From a virus: a stretch of 37,992 nt of DNA. The notes under the pieces were generated by a model. That model was not told the DNA's origin. It ran no database searches and was given only the letters and a program-made list of their open reading frames with translations. Each line of letters opens with the position of its first letter. Positions within the stretch are counted from its first letter, which is position 1. Positions 7,714 through 16,842 of the stretch are shown here, piece after piece. Location: positions 1 to 37,992 of the IMG/VR virus record IMGVR_UViG_3300020394_000991; one strand, 5' to 3'. The position numbers and the translations under genes were made by a program.

Positions 7714-8622
7714 TTATTTATCTGATTTTACTATAATGTCCTTTATATTAGGATAAAATAATACTAGGTCCTGTATCTCTTTTATAGTATATTCTTTTGA
7801 AATATGCCCTAGTCTGAGCCTTCCAAGCCTATATACGGGGTCTGTGTACGTTATATGACTATTCAAATTATTGTTTTCACACCATTCATAAAATTCATTT
7901 ATTTTTTGCGTGTCTATTTCATCAGTAGGTTTATTTTGTGGTCCTGACATAAAATTTACTGCAATCCCAGGACATAGTGTTGTTTGTTGTCTAAGTTCTC
8001 CTGATTCTACAAGTTCTGTATCATCTGTCCAAAAACATGCACCTAGATCCTTTCCTACAGTATGATAGTCCATTTCTAACTCTCCCCATAACGCATGTGG
8101 CTTCCTCAACATGTGGTCTTCATCTGTTAGGTCAAGTCCTAACTTTTCTGCAATAGGACCAACTTGCTTTGCAACCATAAACACTTGATCCATTTCAACA
8201 GGACCTGCTTCTAGTAAATGTACTAAAATGTTTACTCTTTCTAATTGAATTTGTGTTTCGTTTGCATCTACACCATATTCTTCTGTGTAGAGTTGAAATA
8301 TTTCGTGTAACTTGTTGAGTTTTTTAACTTGCTTGTGCGGTTCTACTTCTAAATCTAGTTTTAAATCATCTGTAATACTACAGCCTTCATTCAGAGAATT
8401 TACTTTGTCTATAACATCATTCATCTCAGATGCTAAAGACAAAGTAGATTCTTCTGTGTTAGACCTTCTTACATCGATACGACCTTCAACAAATGAAGTA
8501 CTTTTCGTGTATTCTAGTAGTTCGACAAATCTGTCAACAATAGGTAAATCATATAAATCGAAATCTATACTTTCAGTTTTATTACCGGATTCACTCTGTA
8601 GCAGTATCGTCAGTTTCTTCAT
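7714..8622 (-). CDS. Hypothetical protein (302 aa)
   Basis: Large soluble acidic protein with a helix-rich N-terminal half (residues about 25-160) and a more mixed C-terminal half containing GKDLGACFWTDD and CPGIAVNFMSGPQNKP. No signal peptide, membrane span or catalytic motif I can name. It overlaps the peroxiredoxin gene by 32 bases, and its stop lies inside the late-type element serving the next gene (GATAAATAA). Probably a conserved phage protein of unknown role. Confidence 0.65.
   Translation of the reverse strand: MKKLTILLQSESGNKTESIDFDLYDLPIVDRFVELLEYTKSTSFVEGRIDVRRSNTEESTLSLASEMNDVIDKVNSLNEGCSITDDLKLDLEVEPHKQVKKLNKLHEIFQLYTEEYGVDANETQIQLERVNILVHLLEAGPVEMDQVFMVAKQVGPIAEKLGLDLTDEDHMLRKPHALWGELEMDYHTVGKDLGACFWTDDTELVESGELRQQTTLCPGIAVNFMSGPQNKPTDEIDTQKINEFYEWCENNNLNSHITYTDPVYRLGRLRLGHISKEYTIKEIQDLVLFYPNIKDIIVKSDK
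7715..7722 (-). promoter_or_regulatory. Late-type promoter element GATAAATA
   Basis: Located 35 bases before ATG 7679, overlapping the stop of the 302-aa gene; a GGAG site follows. Confidence 0.5.
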
Positions 8623-9193
8623 TTTTTGCAGATTCTTCTTCTTGTATTTTTAATTGACTTCTTCTTAAGTCTTTTACATTAGTAAGATATTCAAGCATAG
8701 AAGTTGCATCACTAACCGAGAAAGGATCTCCAGCAAAATTATCTTCTTTACCTTCTTCTACAAAAATCATTTCCACTCGACCATTGTCGACTACCATGCT
8801 ATAACGTTGACTTCTGTATCCAAAACATACAGGTTCTTTTTTAACAAGCATACCCATTTGTCTAGTAAAGTCTGCGTTACCATCTGCAATAGGTTGTACC
8901 ATGCTAATACCTAAACTATCGAACCAAGCATTCATTACAAAACTATCGTTTACACTTAAACAATAAATTTCATCGACATCTTGTTCAAGAATTTCATTAT
9001 ACTTTGCTTCATATCCAGGTAAGTGTGTTGTTGAGCAAGTTGGTGTAAAAGCACCAGGTAATGCAAACAATACAACTCTTTTGCCTTTGAATATATCTTC
9101 TGAGTCTTGAGGTACCCAAGTGTATTCGTTTGTACCTTCTGGTTTCATTCTTCTATTCCAAGTTACCATAGGTATTGTCATTTCAATTGCCAT
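8591..9193 (-). CDS. Peroxiredoxin (Prx5/AhpE-type)
   Basis: Reduces hydrogen peroxide or organic peroxides through a cysteine thiol. The 200-aa protein shows the Prx5 active site VVLFALPGAFTPTCS with peroxidatic Cys53, the preceding Thr, and the later conserved Arg in the FGYRSQRYSMVV strand region. A second Cys (about residue 78) could resolve the disulfide. The C-terminal about 35 residues form an acidic, low-complexity tail not found in the family core. A GGAG site precedes ATG 9193. With the Suf, ferredoxin and ferritin-like genes it suggests protection of iron-sulfur clusters from oxidants, which is inference. Confidence 0.88.
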   Translation of the reverse strand: MAIEMTIPMVTWNRRMKPEGTNEYTWVPQDSEDIFKGKRVVLFALPGAFTPTCSTTHLPGYEAKYNEILEQDVDEIYCLSVNDSFVMNAWFDSLGISMVQPIADGNADFTRQMGMLVKKEPVCFGYRSQRYSMVVDNGRVEMIFVEEGKEDNFAGDPFSVSDATSMLEYLTNVKDLRRSQLKIQEEESAKNEETDDTATE

Positions 9194-9223
9194 ATTTTTA
9201 TCTCCAAATTAAAAAATATACTA

Positions 9224-10741
9224 CTAGTTATTAATAAAAACGTCAAAGTTAGTGAAATTCTTGTAAATTTTTAACTCATTATCTACGTCATATTCAAGTA
9301 GTTCGTGTCTATTATAAGGTTTTTGTATTTCGTTAGTAAAATGCTTTACTAGGTTTTCTGTGTAATTAAATTTAATATTTGTCAAACTAAGATATATTCT
9401 TTTTTGATTTTCTATAACTTTAGATTTTGTAGACAACCAACGTTCATATAACTCTTCTGGATCTAGGTTACATATTTTTACTGTTTCTGCTAGTACACGT
9501 TTCATACGTTCTTCGTTATCTTCTACATCATCATAATCTTCGTTTATGCCAAATTCTTCTCCTAGTGTATGATATCCTAATTGTTTAACTTTTTGTAAAA
9601 AGCCTGGTTGTGAAAATAATATAAGTCCTTGTCCGTTATTAAAAGGTTTTAAAACTTTTTCAGTAATAAACAAATTAGGTTGATCCAAGTCACCTGCTGT
9701 TTCGCAAGTAAGCCACACATAAAAATTATTTTCAAATGGTACATTTTGCGATTCAATATCTCCAATAAATTCATAATCACCGGGTATTGTTTTACCAACT
9801 CTCATCTTATCTTTGAATTCATCCATGCTAGTAGGATTTAAAGTATCCAATAGGTTCGTTTGGAACCTTTGAAGAACGTGTCCCATATATTCTATGTGTA
9901 CAACCTGGTCTGCCCAATCTGTAGAAGTATTACCTTGTTTAAAAAACTTTAAAGGTGGAAAAGCACTTATAGTAGGCATATCTTTTGCATATATGCCGTT
10001 AGCATACAATCCCCAAAGCAAGGCTGTTCTTGCCATTGTAGGTCTTCTGTTTAAAAAGGATATAGGGTATTTTCTTCTGTATTGCCAATTGTTATTGTCT
10101 ATATATTCAAATGTACCACCTTGCTTAAAATGTGTTGCATGTCTTTCAATTTTTTTATAATCCATATGTCCAGTCATATGCCATCTAACAACATACTTTA
10201 TAGGCAACTCTTTCCTTTCTTGACATAGTGCATTTATGGTATTTTGACCTAAGAAATTATGTCCCATAATCATAACACTATCTTTAGGAATATTATACAA
10301 GTTCATACAGTCATATATCTGTTCTACTATTTCATCTAATACAGGACTTTCATCACAAAAACCTATTACTAAATTATATTCTTTTAATTGTTCCCAATGT
10401 TCAAAATAGGACAATAAGAAATCTACTTGTTGTTCTCTTAATCTCCAATTTGCAGAAAATCTTCCAAATCTATCTACTTCATTCCATCCGCTAGTAGGAA
10501 TAAAAAAATTAAATACTAAACTTGGTTTTGCTGTATCGTCCCAAGTGTCTTTGTACATAGAAAATAATGTACCAAAGTCTTGGAAATATAAAACTAAAGG
10601 ATGACCTGATATTCTATCATTTACAGGTATATCTAACTCTAATCCATTGTTTAAAATATGTTCTCTGTCTGATGGATTAGTTAAATCAAATCTTTCTCCT
10701 CTACTACTTTTGAGAGAGGTTACATCTACAGTTAGGCTCAT
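9224..10741 (-). CDS. Large glycosyltransferase-like protein (505 aa)
   Basis: The C-terminal half (residues about 355-410) contains PNLFITEKVLKPFNNGQGLI followed by a PGFLQKVKQLGYHTLGEEFG segment, the acceptor/nucleotide-sugar region seen in GT10/fucosyltransferase-like GT-B enzymes. The same arrangement recurs in the plus-strand gene at 29576-30739. The N-terminal 300 residues are unfamiliar and Trp/Tyr-rich. Likely modifies surface glycans or virion proteins. Its end overlaps no gene; its start overlaps the next small membrane gene by four bases (ATGA). Confidence 0.5.
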   Translation of the reverse strand: MSLTVDVTSLKSSRGERFDLTNPSDREHILNNGLELDIPVNDRISGHPLVLYFQDFGTLFSMYKDTWDDTAKPSLVFNFFIPTSGWNEVDRFGRFSANWRLREQQVDFLLSYFEHWEQLKEYNLVIGFCDESPVLDEIVEQIYDCMNLYNIPKDSVMIMGHNFLGQNTINALCQERKELPIKYVVRWHMTGHMDYKKIERHATHFKQGGTFEYIDNNNWQYRRKYPISFLNRRPTMARTALLWGLYANGIYAKDMPTISAFPPLKFFKQGNTSTDWADQVVHIEYMGHVLQRFQTNLLDTLNPTSMDEFKDKMRVGKTIPGDYEFIGDIESQNVPFENNFYVWLTCETAGDLDQPNLFITEKVLKPFNNGQGLILFSQPGFLQKVKQLGYHTLGEEFGINEDYDDVEDNEERMKRVLAETVKICNLDPEELYERWLSTKSKVIENQKRIYLSLTNIKFNYTENLVKHFTNEIQKPYNRHELLEYDVDNELKIYKNFTNFDVFINN

Positions 10742-11094
10742 GCTACTAAAGTTCTAATTAGTGTGTTTAAAAATAATACAATGCCTACACCATTGAGAAG
10801 TATTAATGCTCTGTCTTTCCATAAGAACCCTACCCACATCCAACCGGATACACCAATCAAACTTAAAATAAGGTCATAATGTTGTAAACCATCAACTCCT
10901 CTTATACTCATACTTGCTAGTATAAACATACTGGCTGTCCATTTTACATACCAAGAAAGGTCTTGTTTAGGTGTTTTACTTTTTACAACTCTGTTAGAAT
11001 GTTTTATCTCTCCTACAGTAAACTCTTTGCCTTTATCTGTTTCGATTACAACGTCATCTAATTTTTTTGAATGTGCTGGTACTTTTCTGCTCAT
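10738..11094 (-). CDS. Membrane protein with soluble N-terminus (118 aa)
   Basis: The first about 45 residues are charged and cytoplasmic-looking (SRKVPAHSKKLDD...); then three hydrophobic segments follow (about residues 47-63, 70-88 and 93-116) separated by WKDR-type short loops. ATG 11094 overlaps the sufT stop (TAATG), so it is read from the suf transcript. No known motif. Its position at the end of the suf cluster may be incidental. Confidence 0.7.
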   Translation of the reverse strand: MSRKVPAHSKKLDDVVIETDKGKEFTVGEIKHSNRVVKSKTPKQDLSWYVKWTASMFILASMSIRGVDGLQHYDLILSLIGVSGWMWVGFLWKDRALILLNGVGIVLFLNTLIRTLVA

Positions 11095-11450
11095 TATAAT
11101 ATTCCTAACTGATATTTTCCTTCATCACTAATCATTTGGTCTGGATTCCAAGGAGGATCAAATGTTAATGTAACTTTTACTTTATTAATGCATTCAACTG
11201 CTCTGGTGGCAAATTCAACTTCCATAGGGAGTATTTCTGCCGCTGGGCAATTAGGAGATGTTAATGTCATAATAACATTTGCATCATATTCTCGATTTAC
11301 TGCAACTTGATATATTAGTCCCATATCATAAACATTCAAATTTATTTCAGGATCATATACACGTTTTAGATTTGCAATTATTTGGTCAACTAATTGGTCT
11401 TGTAAATCTTCCGGTGGACTTATTTTTTTATCTTCTCTATCGCTTTCCAT
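11094..11450 (-). CDS. sufT: SufT-like Fe-S assembly factor (DUF59/MIP18 family)
   Basis: Accessory factor for maturation of iron-sulfur proteins. The 118-aa product has the MIP18/PaaD signature: RVYDPEINLNVYDMGLIYQV (about residues 30-49), MTLTSPNCPAAEILP with the conserved Cys68, and KVTLTFDPPWNPDQMI. The upstream 24 bases start at a TTG; I use ATG 11450, which has a GGA(AGG) site upstream. It overlaps the 3' end of sufS. Its adjacency to SufS, SufD and SufC makes SufT far more likely than the phenylacetate-pathway PaaD. Confidence 0.88.
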   Translation of the reverse strand: MESDREDKKISPPEDLQDQLVDQIIANLKRVYDPEINLNVYDMGLIYQVAVNREYDANVIMTLTSPNCPAAEILPMEVEFATRAVECINKVKVTLTFDPPWNPDQMISDEGKYQLGIL

Positions 11451-12634
11451 AGTCCTTCCACTAGCATTACACAATCATGTTCATCATTATATGGTGCTGA
11501 ACTTACTCTGAATACTCCTTTTCCTCCTGAGTATTTATTACTTGCAGGGTAGGCGCATAAATGTCCAGTCCTAACACATACATTATCTAAGTCTAAGAAC
11601 CCAGCAACATCACTTGGATGATAATCATCTATTGTAAATGTGTAAACACTTCTAGGCATAATATTGCCAATCAATTTTAATTCTTCAATTTCAAAAAGAC
11701 CTTTTTCTTTAAGCATATTAAAAAATTCTGCTTCACATTCTTGTATGTCTTTATATGTAACTTCTTTAATCCATTTAGCCGCCGCTCCTAAACTATGAAC
11801 TCCTGCAATGTTTTGTGTACCTGCTTCTATATGCTCTGGGCCAGGAACTGTTACATAATGGTCAAAATCTACATGACTTACCGTTCCACCTCCTAAATCT
11901 CTATCTTTATCTAAGAAGCCTCCCCTACTAAACAGTACACCTGTACCTGTTGAAGCATACATTTTATGACCACTAAATGCCATATAATCTATGTTATTCA
12001 TTTGTAAATCTATTGCTTTATGACCTATACTCTGACATGCATCTACTATTGTTGTACATTCATTTTCTTTAGCAATCCTGCACATGTCTTGCCAAGGCAA
12101 TTCAATTCCAGTTAAATTACTTTGTGTTAAGAAACTTGCTACTGCACCAGGATGTGTTTTACATGCAGTTTCCCAATCTTCTATGTTTATACTGCCTTTA
12201 TCATTTGCAGGAACAACAACAAGCAATCCATTTAGTGCTGTTCTGCCTTGTTTCATCCAAGGTAAAATATTACTATGATGTTCTAGTTCTGTTATAATTA
12301 TAGGAGTTTCAATTGGAATCCATTCTGCAACTATGTTTAAACTGTGAGTTGTACCAGAAGTAAATGCTACCTCCCAATCCTCACAATTAATAAGTTCTGC
12401 AATTTCTTTTCTTGCTTTTTCATAAAAGTCTGTAGCAATAGAACTAGTTTTGAAATCTCCCCTATGTACGTTTGCCCTGTAATTATAATGATAATCGCTT
12501 ACTGCTTTTATAGAAGTATCAACTGTTTGTGAACTCGCGGCATTATCTAAATATACTAAATCAGTATATGCAATACTAGGAAAACAATTTCTGATTTCCT
12601 TTATTCGTTTTGCTTTTGGGTAAACTCTTAACAT
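11420..12634 (-). CDS. sufS: Cysteine desulfurase SufS
   Basis: PLP enzyme that takes sulfur from L-cysteine and holds it as a persulfide for cluster assembly. The 404-aa protein has the PLP lysine Lys224 in AFSGHKMYASTGTG, the strand before it ending TIVDACQSIGH with the PLP-binding Asp, ELEHHSN for substrate/cofactor contact, and the persulfide Cys360 in VRTGHLCAYP (group II desulfurase pattern, E. coli RxGHHCA). Length matches SufS. No SufE or SufU partner is seen in this window, so sulfur transfer may use a host partner or go directly. It overlaps sufD by seven bases. Confidence 0.95.
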   Translation of the reverse strand: MLRVYPKAKRIKEIRNCFPSIAYTDLVYLDNAASSQTVDTSIKAVSDYHYNYRANVHRGDFKTSSIATDFYEKARKEIAELINCEDWEVAFTSGTTHSLNIVAEWIPIETPIIITELEHHSNILPWMKQGRTALNGLLVVVPANDKGSINIEDWETACKTHPGAVASFLTQSNLTGIELPWQDMCRIAKENECTTIVDACQSIGHKAIDLQMNNIDYMAFSGHKMYASTGTGVLFSRGGFLDKDRDLGGGTVSHVDFDHYVTVPGPEHIEAGTQNIAGVHSLGAAAKWIKEVTYKDIQECEAEFFNMLKEKGLFEIEELKLIGNIMPRSVYTFTIDDYHPSDVAGFLDLDNVCVRTGHLCAYPASNKYSGGKGVFRVSSAPYNDEHDCVMLVEGLWKAIEKIKK

Positions 12635-13905
12635 AAAAAACTGTCCACTAAAATGTTTTCTGCAGATTTTTTATCAAATCCTTTTGTCTGCAAGTAATAT
12701 AATTGTTCTTCGTCTACATTACTTATAGTGCAACCATGTGAACATTCAATTTCTTTGGTATAGATATCCAGGATAGGTCTGGTCTGCATTTTAGCAGTTT
12801 TAGATAACATTAGATTTGAATTATCCATACTGCCTGAAAATCCTTCACTAGCAGAACTTATTTCAAACTTTCCTATAAAAGATGTCTTAACTTCATCATT
12901 GCCTACGTTTCTTATGTCTACAGTACTTTTATTATCATGGTCAGAACTTCTAACCCTAACAAAGTTGTAATACTCGTTTCCTTTTGATATATTGTTTCTA
13001 CCTTGTAAATCTATTTCAACATCTGAACTACATTTAAAATAAAAGTTTTCTTGTGTGTATTGACTGCCTGTGTTTTTAAAATTAATTTTTACAGTACTAC
13101 CAGCATGGCATATAAACCTGCTGTCAAACACATTCCATCCACCATAATCATTAGACACTCTGTCAATTTCCAATGTACTGTTTTCTCTTACAATGTATGT
13201 TGTGTAATTCATTTGTCCTGCAAACAATTTTATATGTTCTTTCAATTTAACATGTGTGTCATATTGCACATCAAAAATTGTTGTGTTAGATTCTAGTACT
13301 GGTTCATCATTAGAATTTTCATATCTCACAGTTAAAGGATTCTTTTTATATCTATCTTTTGAACCATGTGGGAAAATTATTACGTTTGGATATGATGTAG
13401 TACCAAATGTAAAGTTGCTAAAGTTTCCTGTGTTTTCTATTAGTTTAATATATTCTGCATGTTTGTGTTTACTTTTCTTTATATAATCTAAAACCTGTAT
13501 GCCAAAAGGCTTCTTTTTATTAACAGATTCATTTGTAAAAATATTACCATCAACTAACACCATAGCATTTTTATTTGTAGTTGCTAAAAATTCCCATCTA
13601 TCTAATTTAGAAAATTTGTCCTTTGCGTCCATAGGACTTAAAATATCAATGTTGTATAATTTGTTTAGATTGAATGTGTTAAATTGTTCATCTTTGTAAT
13701 GTGGTAATTCTTTTTCTCTTAAAAATAACAAATTATCTATGTAACAATTTGTTAATTCATTATACATATTTCTATCAGTATGATGCTTTGTTAATTTTAT
13801 ATAGTCATCGCTGACTAGGAAGTCATACAAAGACTCTAAGTTATAGTAAAACTCGTTTTGATTAGATAATAGTGGGTATGAAAATAATTGCTTATACACT
13901 TTCAA
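12628..13905 (-). CDS. sufD: Fe-S scaffold subunit SufD
   Basis: Partner of SufB in the SufBC2D scaffold. The 425-aa protein has a divergent helical N-terminal region, a long beta-helix core, and the diagnostic C-terminus EIECSHGCTISNVDEEQLYY, including His390 that corresponds to the functionally important SufD histidine (E. coli His360), then a two-helix SufC-binding tail. It resembles SufB far less than SufD at the C-terminus. It overlaps sufC by 14 bases, giving coupled translation in the order C, D, S, T. Confidence 0.9.
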   Translation of the reverse strand: MKVYKQLFSYPLLSNQNEFYYNLESLYDFLVSDDYIKLTKHHTDRNMYNELTNCYIDNLLFLREKELPHYKDEQFNTFNLNKLYNIDILSPMDAKDKFSKLDRWEFLATTNKNAMVLVDGNIFTNESVNKKKPFGIQVLDYIKKSKHKHAEYIKLIENTGNFSNFTFGTTSYPNVIIFPHGSKDRYKKNPLTVRYENSNDEPVLESNTTIFDVQYDTHVKLKEHIKLFAGQMNYTTYIVRENSTLEIDRVSNDYGGWNVFDSRFICHAGSTVKINFKNTGSQYTQENFYFKCSSDVEIDLQGRNNISKGNEYYNFVRVRSSDHDNKSTVDIRNVGNDEVKTSFIGKFEISSASEGFSGSMDNSNLMLSKTAKMQTRPILDIYTKEIECSHGCTISNVDEEQLYYLQTKGFDKKSAENILVDSFLC

Positions 13906-14587
13906 ATCCTTTGCTGAAAATAGTTTGTGCTAAAGTATTATCTCCGACAACAACTTCATCTTTTTTAAGAACTATTACAGCATCAGGATTTAATCCTTCT
14001 ATGAGTTTTTCATAGTGTGTTACGACAATCAGTGTGTTGTTTTTATTGTGCCAATCTTTAAGTGTTGTGATTAAAGTTTTTATACCATCTACGTCTAAGC
14101 CACTATCCGGCTCATCTAGCATTGCAACTTTTTTGTTTAGCATTTGTAATTGTATAAGTTCGTTTTTCTTTTTCTCACCGCCACTTGCATCATGATTGAC
14201 ATTTCTTTTGTCCCAATCAGATGGGAGTTTCAGTGCATTACTATTTTCTTTGAACTTAGTTAATGTAGGTGCTATTTCACTACCTTTAAGATTTAATGCC
14301 TGCTTTAGCATTTGAAAATTACTTAGACCAGGAATACTAGTAGGTGATTGGAAAGCAACAAATAAACCAAGTTTTGCTCTTTGGTCAACTTCTAAATCTG
14401 ATATATCACTTCCCATAAATGATATATCTCCATCAACATTTAAATCGGGCCTACCCATTATGCTATGTAGTAATGTACTTTTACCTACACCATTAGCACC
14501 CATAACGACATAAGACTTACCTTGTTCAAAGTCAATGCTGATGTTTTCTAATACATCTTCTACGGAAAAATTCTTAAGTCTAAGCAT
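13892..14587 (-). CDS. sufC: Fe-S assembly ATPase SufC
   Basis: ABC-type ATPase that drives conformational change in SufBD. The 231-aa protein has Walker A GANGVGKS (residues 30-37), Q-loop FQSPTS, signature ASGGEKKK (134-141), Walker B VAMLDEPDSGLDVD with catalytic Glu159 and switch His191. It aligns from its first residue with E. coli SufC (MLS/MLR start). A perfect consensus promoter ends six bases before the ATG, predicting a leaderless mRNA. It is about 17 residues shorter than E. coli SufC. Confidence 0.96.
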   Translation of the reverse strand: MLRLKNFSVEDVLENISIDFEQGKSYVVMGANGVGKSTLLHSIMGRPDLNVDGDISFMGSDISDLEVDQRAKLGLFVAFQSPTSIPGLSNFQMLKQALNLKGSEIAPTLTKFKENSNALKLPSDWDKRNVNHDASGGEKKKNELIQLQMLNKKVAMLDEPDSGLDVDGIKTLITTLKDWHNKNNTLIVVTHYEKLIEGLNPDAVIVLKKDEVVVGDNTLAQTIFSKGFESV

Positions 14588-14593
14588 GGTAGT

Positions 14594-14622
14594 ATTATAC
14601 TGTCTTTTGTGCTGTATGTCAA
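14594..14622 (-). promoter_or_regulatory. Sigma70-type promoter with leaderless start, TTGACA-N17-TATAAT (sufC)
   Basis: Perfect consensus hexamers (-35 14617-14622, -10 14594-14599), 17-base spacer, and six bases to ATG 14587 of sufC. Gives sufC, sufD, sufS and sufT expression separate from sufB. Confidence 0.95.
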
Positions 14623-14759
14623 TCCTGATTATGCCTAGGATCTTGTTGTTGTCTAATCCACTCGGCTATTTGTTTTTCTTGTTCTTTTATTGTTTGTGCT
14701 TGGTCTTTGATTTTCTTATCTTGAAACCTAAGTCTTTGCTGTTGTTGTTTTTGTGCCAT
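14619..14759 (-). CDS. Small Gln-rich coiled-coil protein (46 aa)
   Basis: Begins [20 protein letters not shown] and is almost entirely a charged, glutamine-rich helix. ATG 14759 overlaps the stop of the cupin gene (TAATG); its TGA at 14621-14619 lies within the -35 region of the sufC promoter. Precise coupling to the cupin gene supports expression. Function unknown; a helix of this type could dimerise or bind a Suf partner. Confidence 0.6.
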   Translation of the reverse strand: MAQKQQQQRLRFQDKKIKDQAQTIKEQEKQIAEWIRQQQDPRHNQD

Positions 14760-15091
14760 TAGTGATTTCTCCCTCCGTCAAATACGCATACAAAGTATAA
14801 ACCTAAATGACTATTATTAAAGACTCTATGAAATTCTCCATCTTCTATGCAAATTACATCTCCTGCTTTTACAGGAAAACGTTCATCATCAATTTGCATT
14901 TCACCTTCGCCATCTACAAAGAAGTAAACTTCTTCTTGCCCTTTATGTGAATGTCCATTTGTTTTTTGATTTGCTCTTAAAAATGTACTGCTTAAAACTA
15001 AATTATTTCCAAAAGCATTATCTTTAAGTAAGTATGTGGCATTGTCTTTGATGACATCTCCGCCAACATCTTTAATTGTGACTTTCTTCAT
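14759..15091 (-). CDS. Cupin-domain protein inside the suf cluster
   Basis: 110-aa small beta-barrel. Cupin motif 1 is [20 protein letters not shown] (two His, one Glu metal ligands), motif 2 is [20 protein letters not shown] with the last His. The metal set is therefore intact. Cupins of this size can be sensors, isomerases or thiol dioxygenases; nothing indicates the substrate. It sits between sufB (four-base overlap) and sufC, so a sulfur- or iron-related role is plausible but unproven. Confidence 0.8.
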   Translation of the reverse strand: MKKVTIKDVGGDVIKDNATYLLKDNAFGNNLVLSSTFLRANQKTNGHSHKGQEEVYFFVDGEGEMQIDDERFPVKAGDVICIEDGEFHRVFNNSHLGLYFVCVFDGGRNH

Positions 15092-16542
15092 CCAACTGCT
15101 CCTTCCAATGTTACATCTAATAGTTTATTTGCTTCGGCGGCAAACTCTAATGGCAGTTTTTGAAATACGTCTTTACAAAAACCATTGACCACTAAGTTTA
15201 ATGCATCATCCTCATCAAATCCTCTTGTTGCAAGATAATACATTTGTTCTTCACTTATTTTTCCTGCACTTGCTTCATGTTCTACTTTTGCAGTATCATT
15301 ATTGCTTTCTATATAAGGTATAGTAAGTGCCCTACTGTCTTGTAACATCAAACTATCACATTTTGTGAAGTTTGTTGCATTATTGGCTCCTGGGTTTACT
15401 TTTACTTTTCCTCTATAAGTGTTTGTACTATCTCCAAAACTAATTCCTTTTGATATAACAGTTGACTTGGTATCCTTACCTAGATGTATCATTTTAGTTC
15501 CTGTGTCTGCTTGTTGTTTACCTTTTGTAACAGCAACACTATAAAACTCTCCTATACTACCATCACCTCTCAAAATACAACTAGGGTATTTCCAAGTTAC
15601 AGCACTACCTGTTTCTACCTGTGTCCAACTAACTTTACTCTTAACTCCTTTGCACATGGCACGTTTGGTTACAAAATTATATACACCTCCAACACCATTT
15701 TCGTCTCCTGGGTACCAATTTTGTACTGTTGAATATTTTATTTCTGCTCTGTCATGCGTTACTAATTCTACAACCGCCGCATGTAATGTGTTTTCATCAT
15801 AGGCTGGAGCAGTACAACCTTCTAAATAACTTACATAACTGTCATCGTCAGCAACAATTAATGTACGTTCAAATTGTCCTGTGTTTCTAGCATTAATACG
15901 AAAATATGTATTAAGTTCCATTGGGCACCTAACACCTTTTGGTATATAACAAAAAGTACCATCTGAGAATACAGCAGAGTTCAATGTAGCAAAATAATTA
16001 TCTGTGTATGGAACAACTGTACCTAAGTACTTTTTGACTAATTCTTCATGGTCTTTGACTGCTTCACTGATACTGCAAAACACTATGCCATGCTTTTCAA
16101 GTTCTTTTCTAAATGTAGTTGCAACACTAACACTATCAAAAACAGCATCGACGGCAACTGTGGGAATAAGGTTGTCAGGCTTTTTTTCTGTTTCTATACC
16201 TAACAATGCATCACGTTCATGTAAAGGAACACCTAACTTTTCAAACGTGTCTAAAATTTCTTGTGGTATCTCATCTTTATTTCTCAATTTGGGAGATGAG
16301 TGATAACTTAATTCTTGATAATCAACTGGATTGTAATCTAATTCACTCCAGTCCGGCTCGTCCATTTGTTTCCATCTTCTGTATGCTTTGAGCCTAAATT
16401 CTAATAACCATTCTGGTTCTTCTTTGATTGCACTGATTTTTCTTACAATGTCTTCGTTTAATCCTGCAGGAAAGGCATCACTTTCTAGTTCAGTGACAAA
16501 TCCTTGTTCATACTTTTCTTTATTAAGATTATCTATACTCAT
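15088..16542 (-). CDS. sufB: Fe-S scaffold subunit SufB
   Basis: Main scaffold of the SUF machine, where clusters form before handing to target proteins. The 484-aa product carries the SufB N-terminal [19 protein letters not shown], the core [20 protein letters not shown] and [15 protein letters not shown] segments, and C-terminal [20 protein letters not shown] then [19 protein letters not shown]. The Cys that pairs with the SufD histidine in E. coli (Cys405) appears as Ser403 here, by eye. It overlaps clpS (ATGA) and the cupin gene. Confidence 0.96.
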   Translation of the reverse strand: MSIDNLNKEKYEQGFVTELESDAFPAGLNEDIVRKISAIKEEPEWLLEFRLKAYRRWKQMDEPDWSELDYNPVDYQELSYHSSPKLRNKDEIPQEILDTFEKLGVPLHERDALLGIETEKKPDNLIPTVAVDAVFDSVSVATTFRKELEKHGIVFCSISEAVKDHEELVKKYLGTVVPYTDNYFATLNSAVFSDGTFCYIPKGVRCPMELNTYFRINARNTGQFERTLIVADDDSYVSYLEGCTAPAYDENTLHAAVVELVTHDRAEIKYSTVQNWYPGDENGVGGVYNFVTKRAMCKGVKSKVSWTQVETGSAVTWKYPSCILRGDGSIGEFYSVAVTKGKQQADTGTKMIHLGKDTKSTVISKGISFGDSTNTYRGKVKVNPGANNATNFTKCDSLMLQDSRALTIPYIESNNDTAKVEHEASAGKISEEQMYYLATRGFDEDDALNLVVNGFCKDVFQKLPLEFAAEANKLLDVTLEGAVG

Positions 16543-16838
16543 TCTACAGGAAACGTTTTAAGTTGTAATGGATGACCATTTGCACGAGCGACAGTAATTG
16601 CTTCATTTGTTTTTTGCTCGGCTATTTCAAAATTATAGTTTCCTGCAATAGCACTAGTGTTGTTATGAATTTCCATTGTTATTTCTTTTGCTGTAGTAAT
16701 GTTTTTATTAAAAACTTCAATTAACAATTTAATAACAAATTCCATTGGTGTATAATCATCATTATAAATGATAACATTATATCTAGGTGGATACTCTAAT
16801 TGTGTATTTGTTCTAGTTTTTACTGCTTCTTTTGTCAT
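16539..16838 (-). CDS. clpS: ClpS adaptor protein
   Basis: Adaptor that delivers N-degron substrates to Clp unfoldases. The 99-aa protein contains [20 protein letters not shown], the N-end-rule pocket residues (Asn-Asp-Asp), the conserved His in TMEIHNN, and [11 protein letters not shown]. The Asn, Asp and His that contact the N-terminal amino group in ClpS are kept, so it should bind destabilising N-termini. It is cotranscribed with sufB (four-base overlap) and lies four bases from the bL33 gene. Confidence 0.93.
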   Translation of the reverse strand: MTKEAVKTRTNTQLEYPPRYNVIIYNDDYTPMEFVIKLLIEVFNKNITTAKEITMEIHNNTSAIAGNYNFEIAEQKTNEAITVARANGHPLQLKTFPVE

Positions 16839-16842
16839 AGCC

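Noticed and set aside
11525-11535. AATAAATAC resembling a late promoter inside sufS
   Set aside because: Lies in coding sequence with no gene start nearby downstream.
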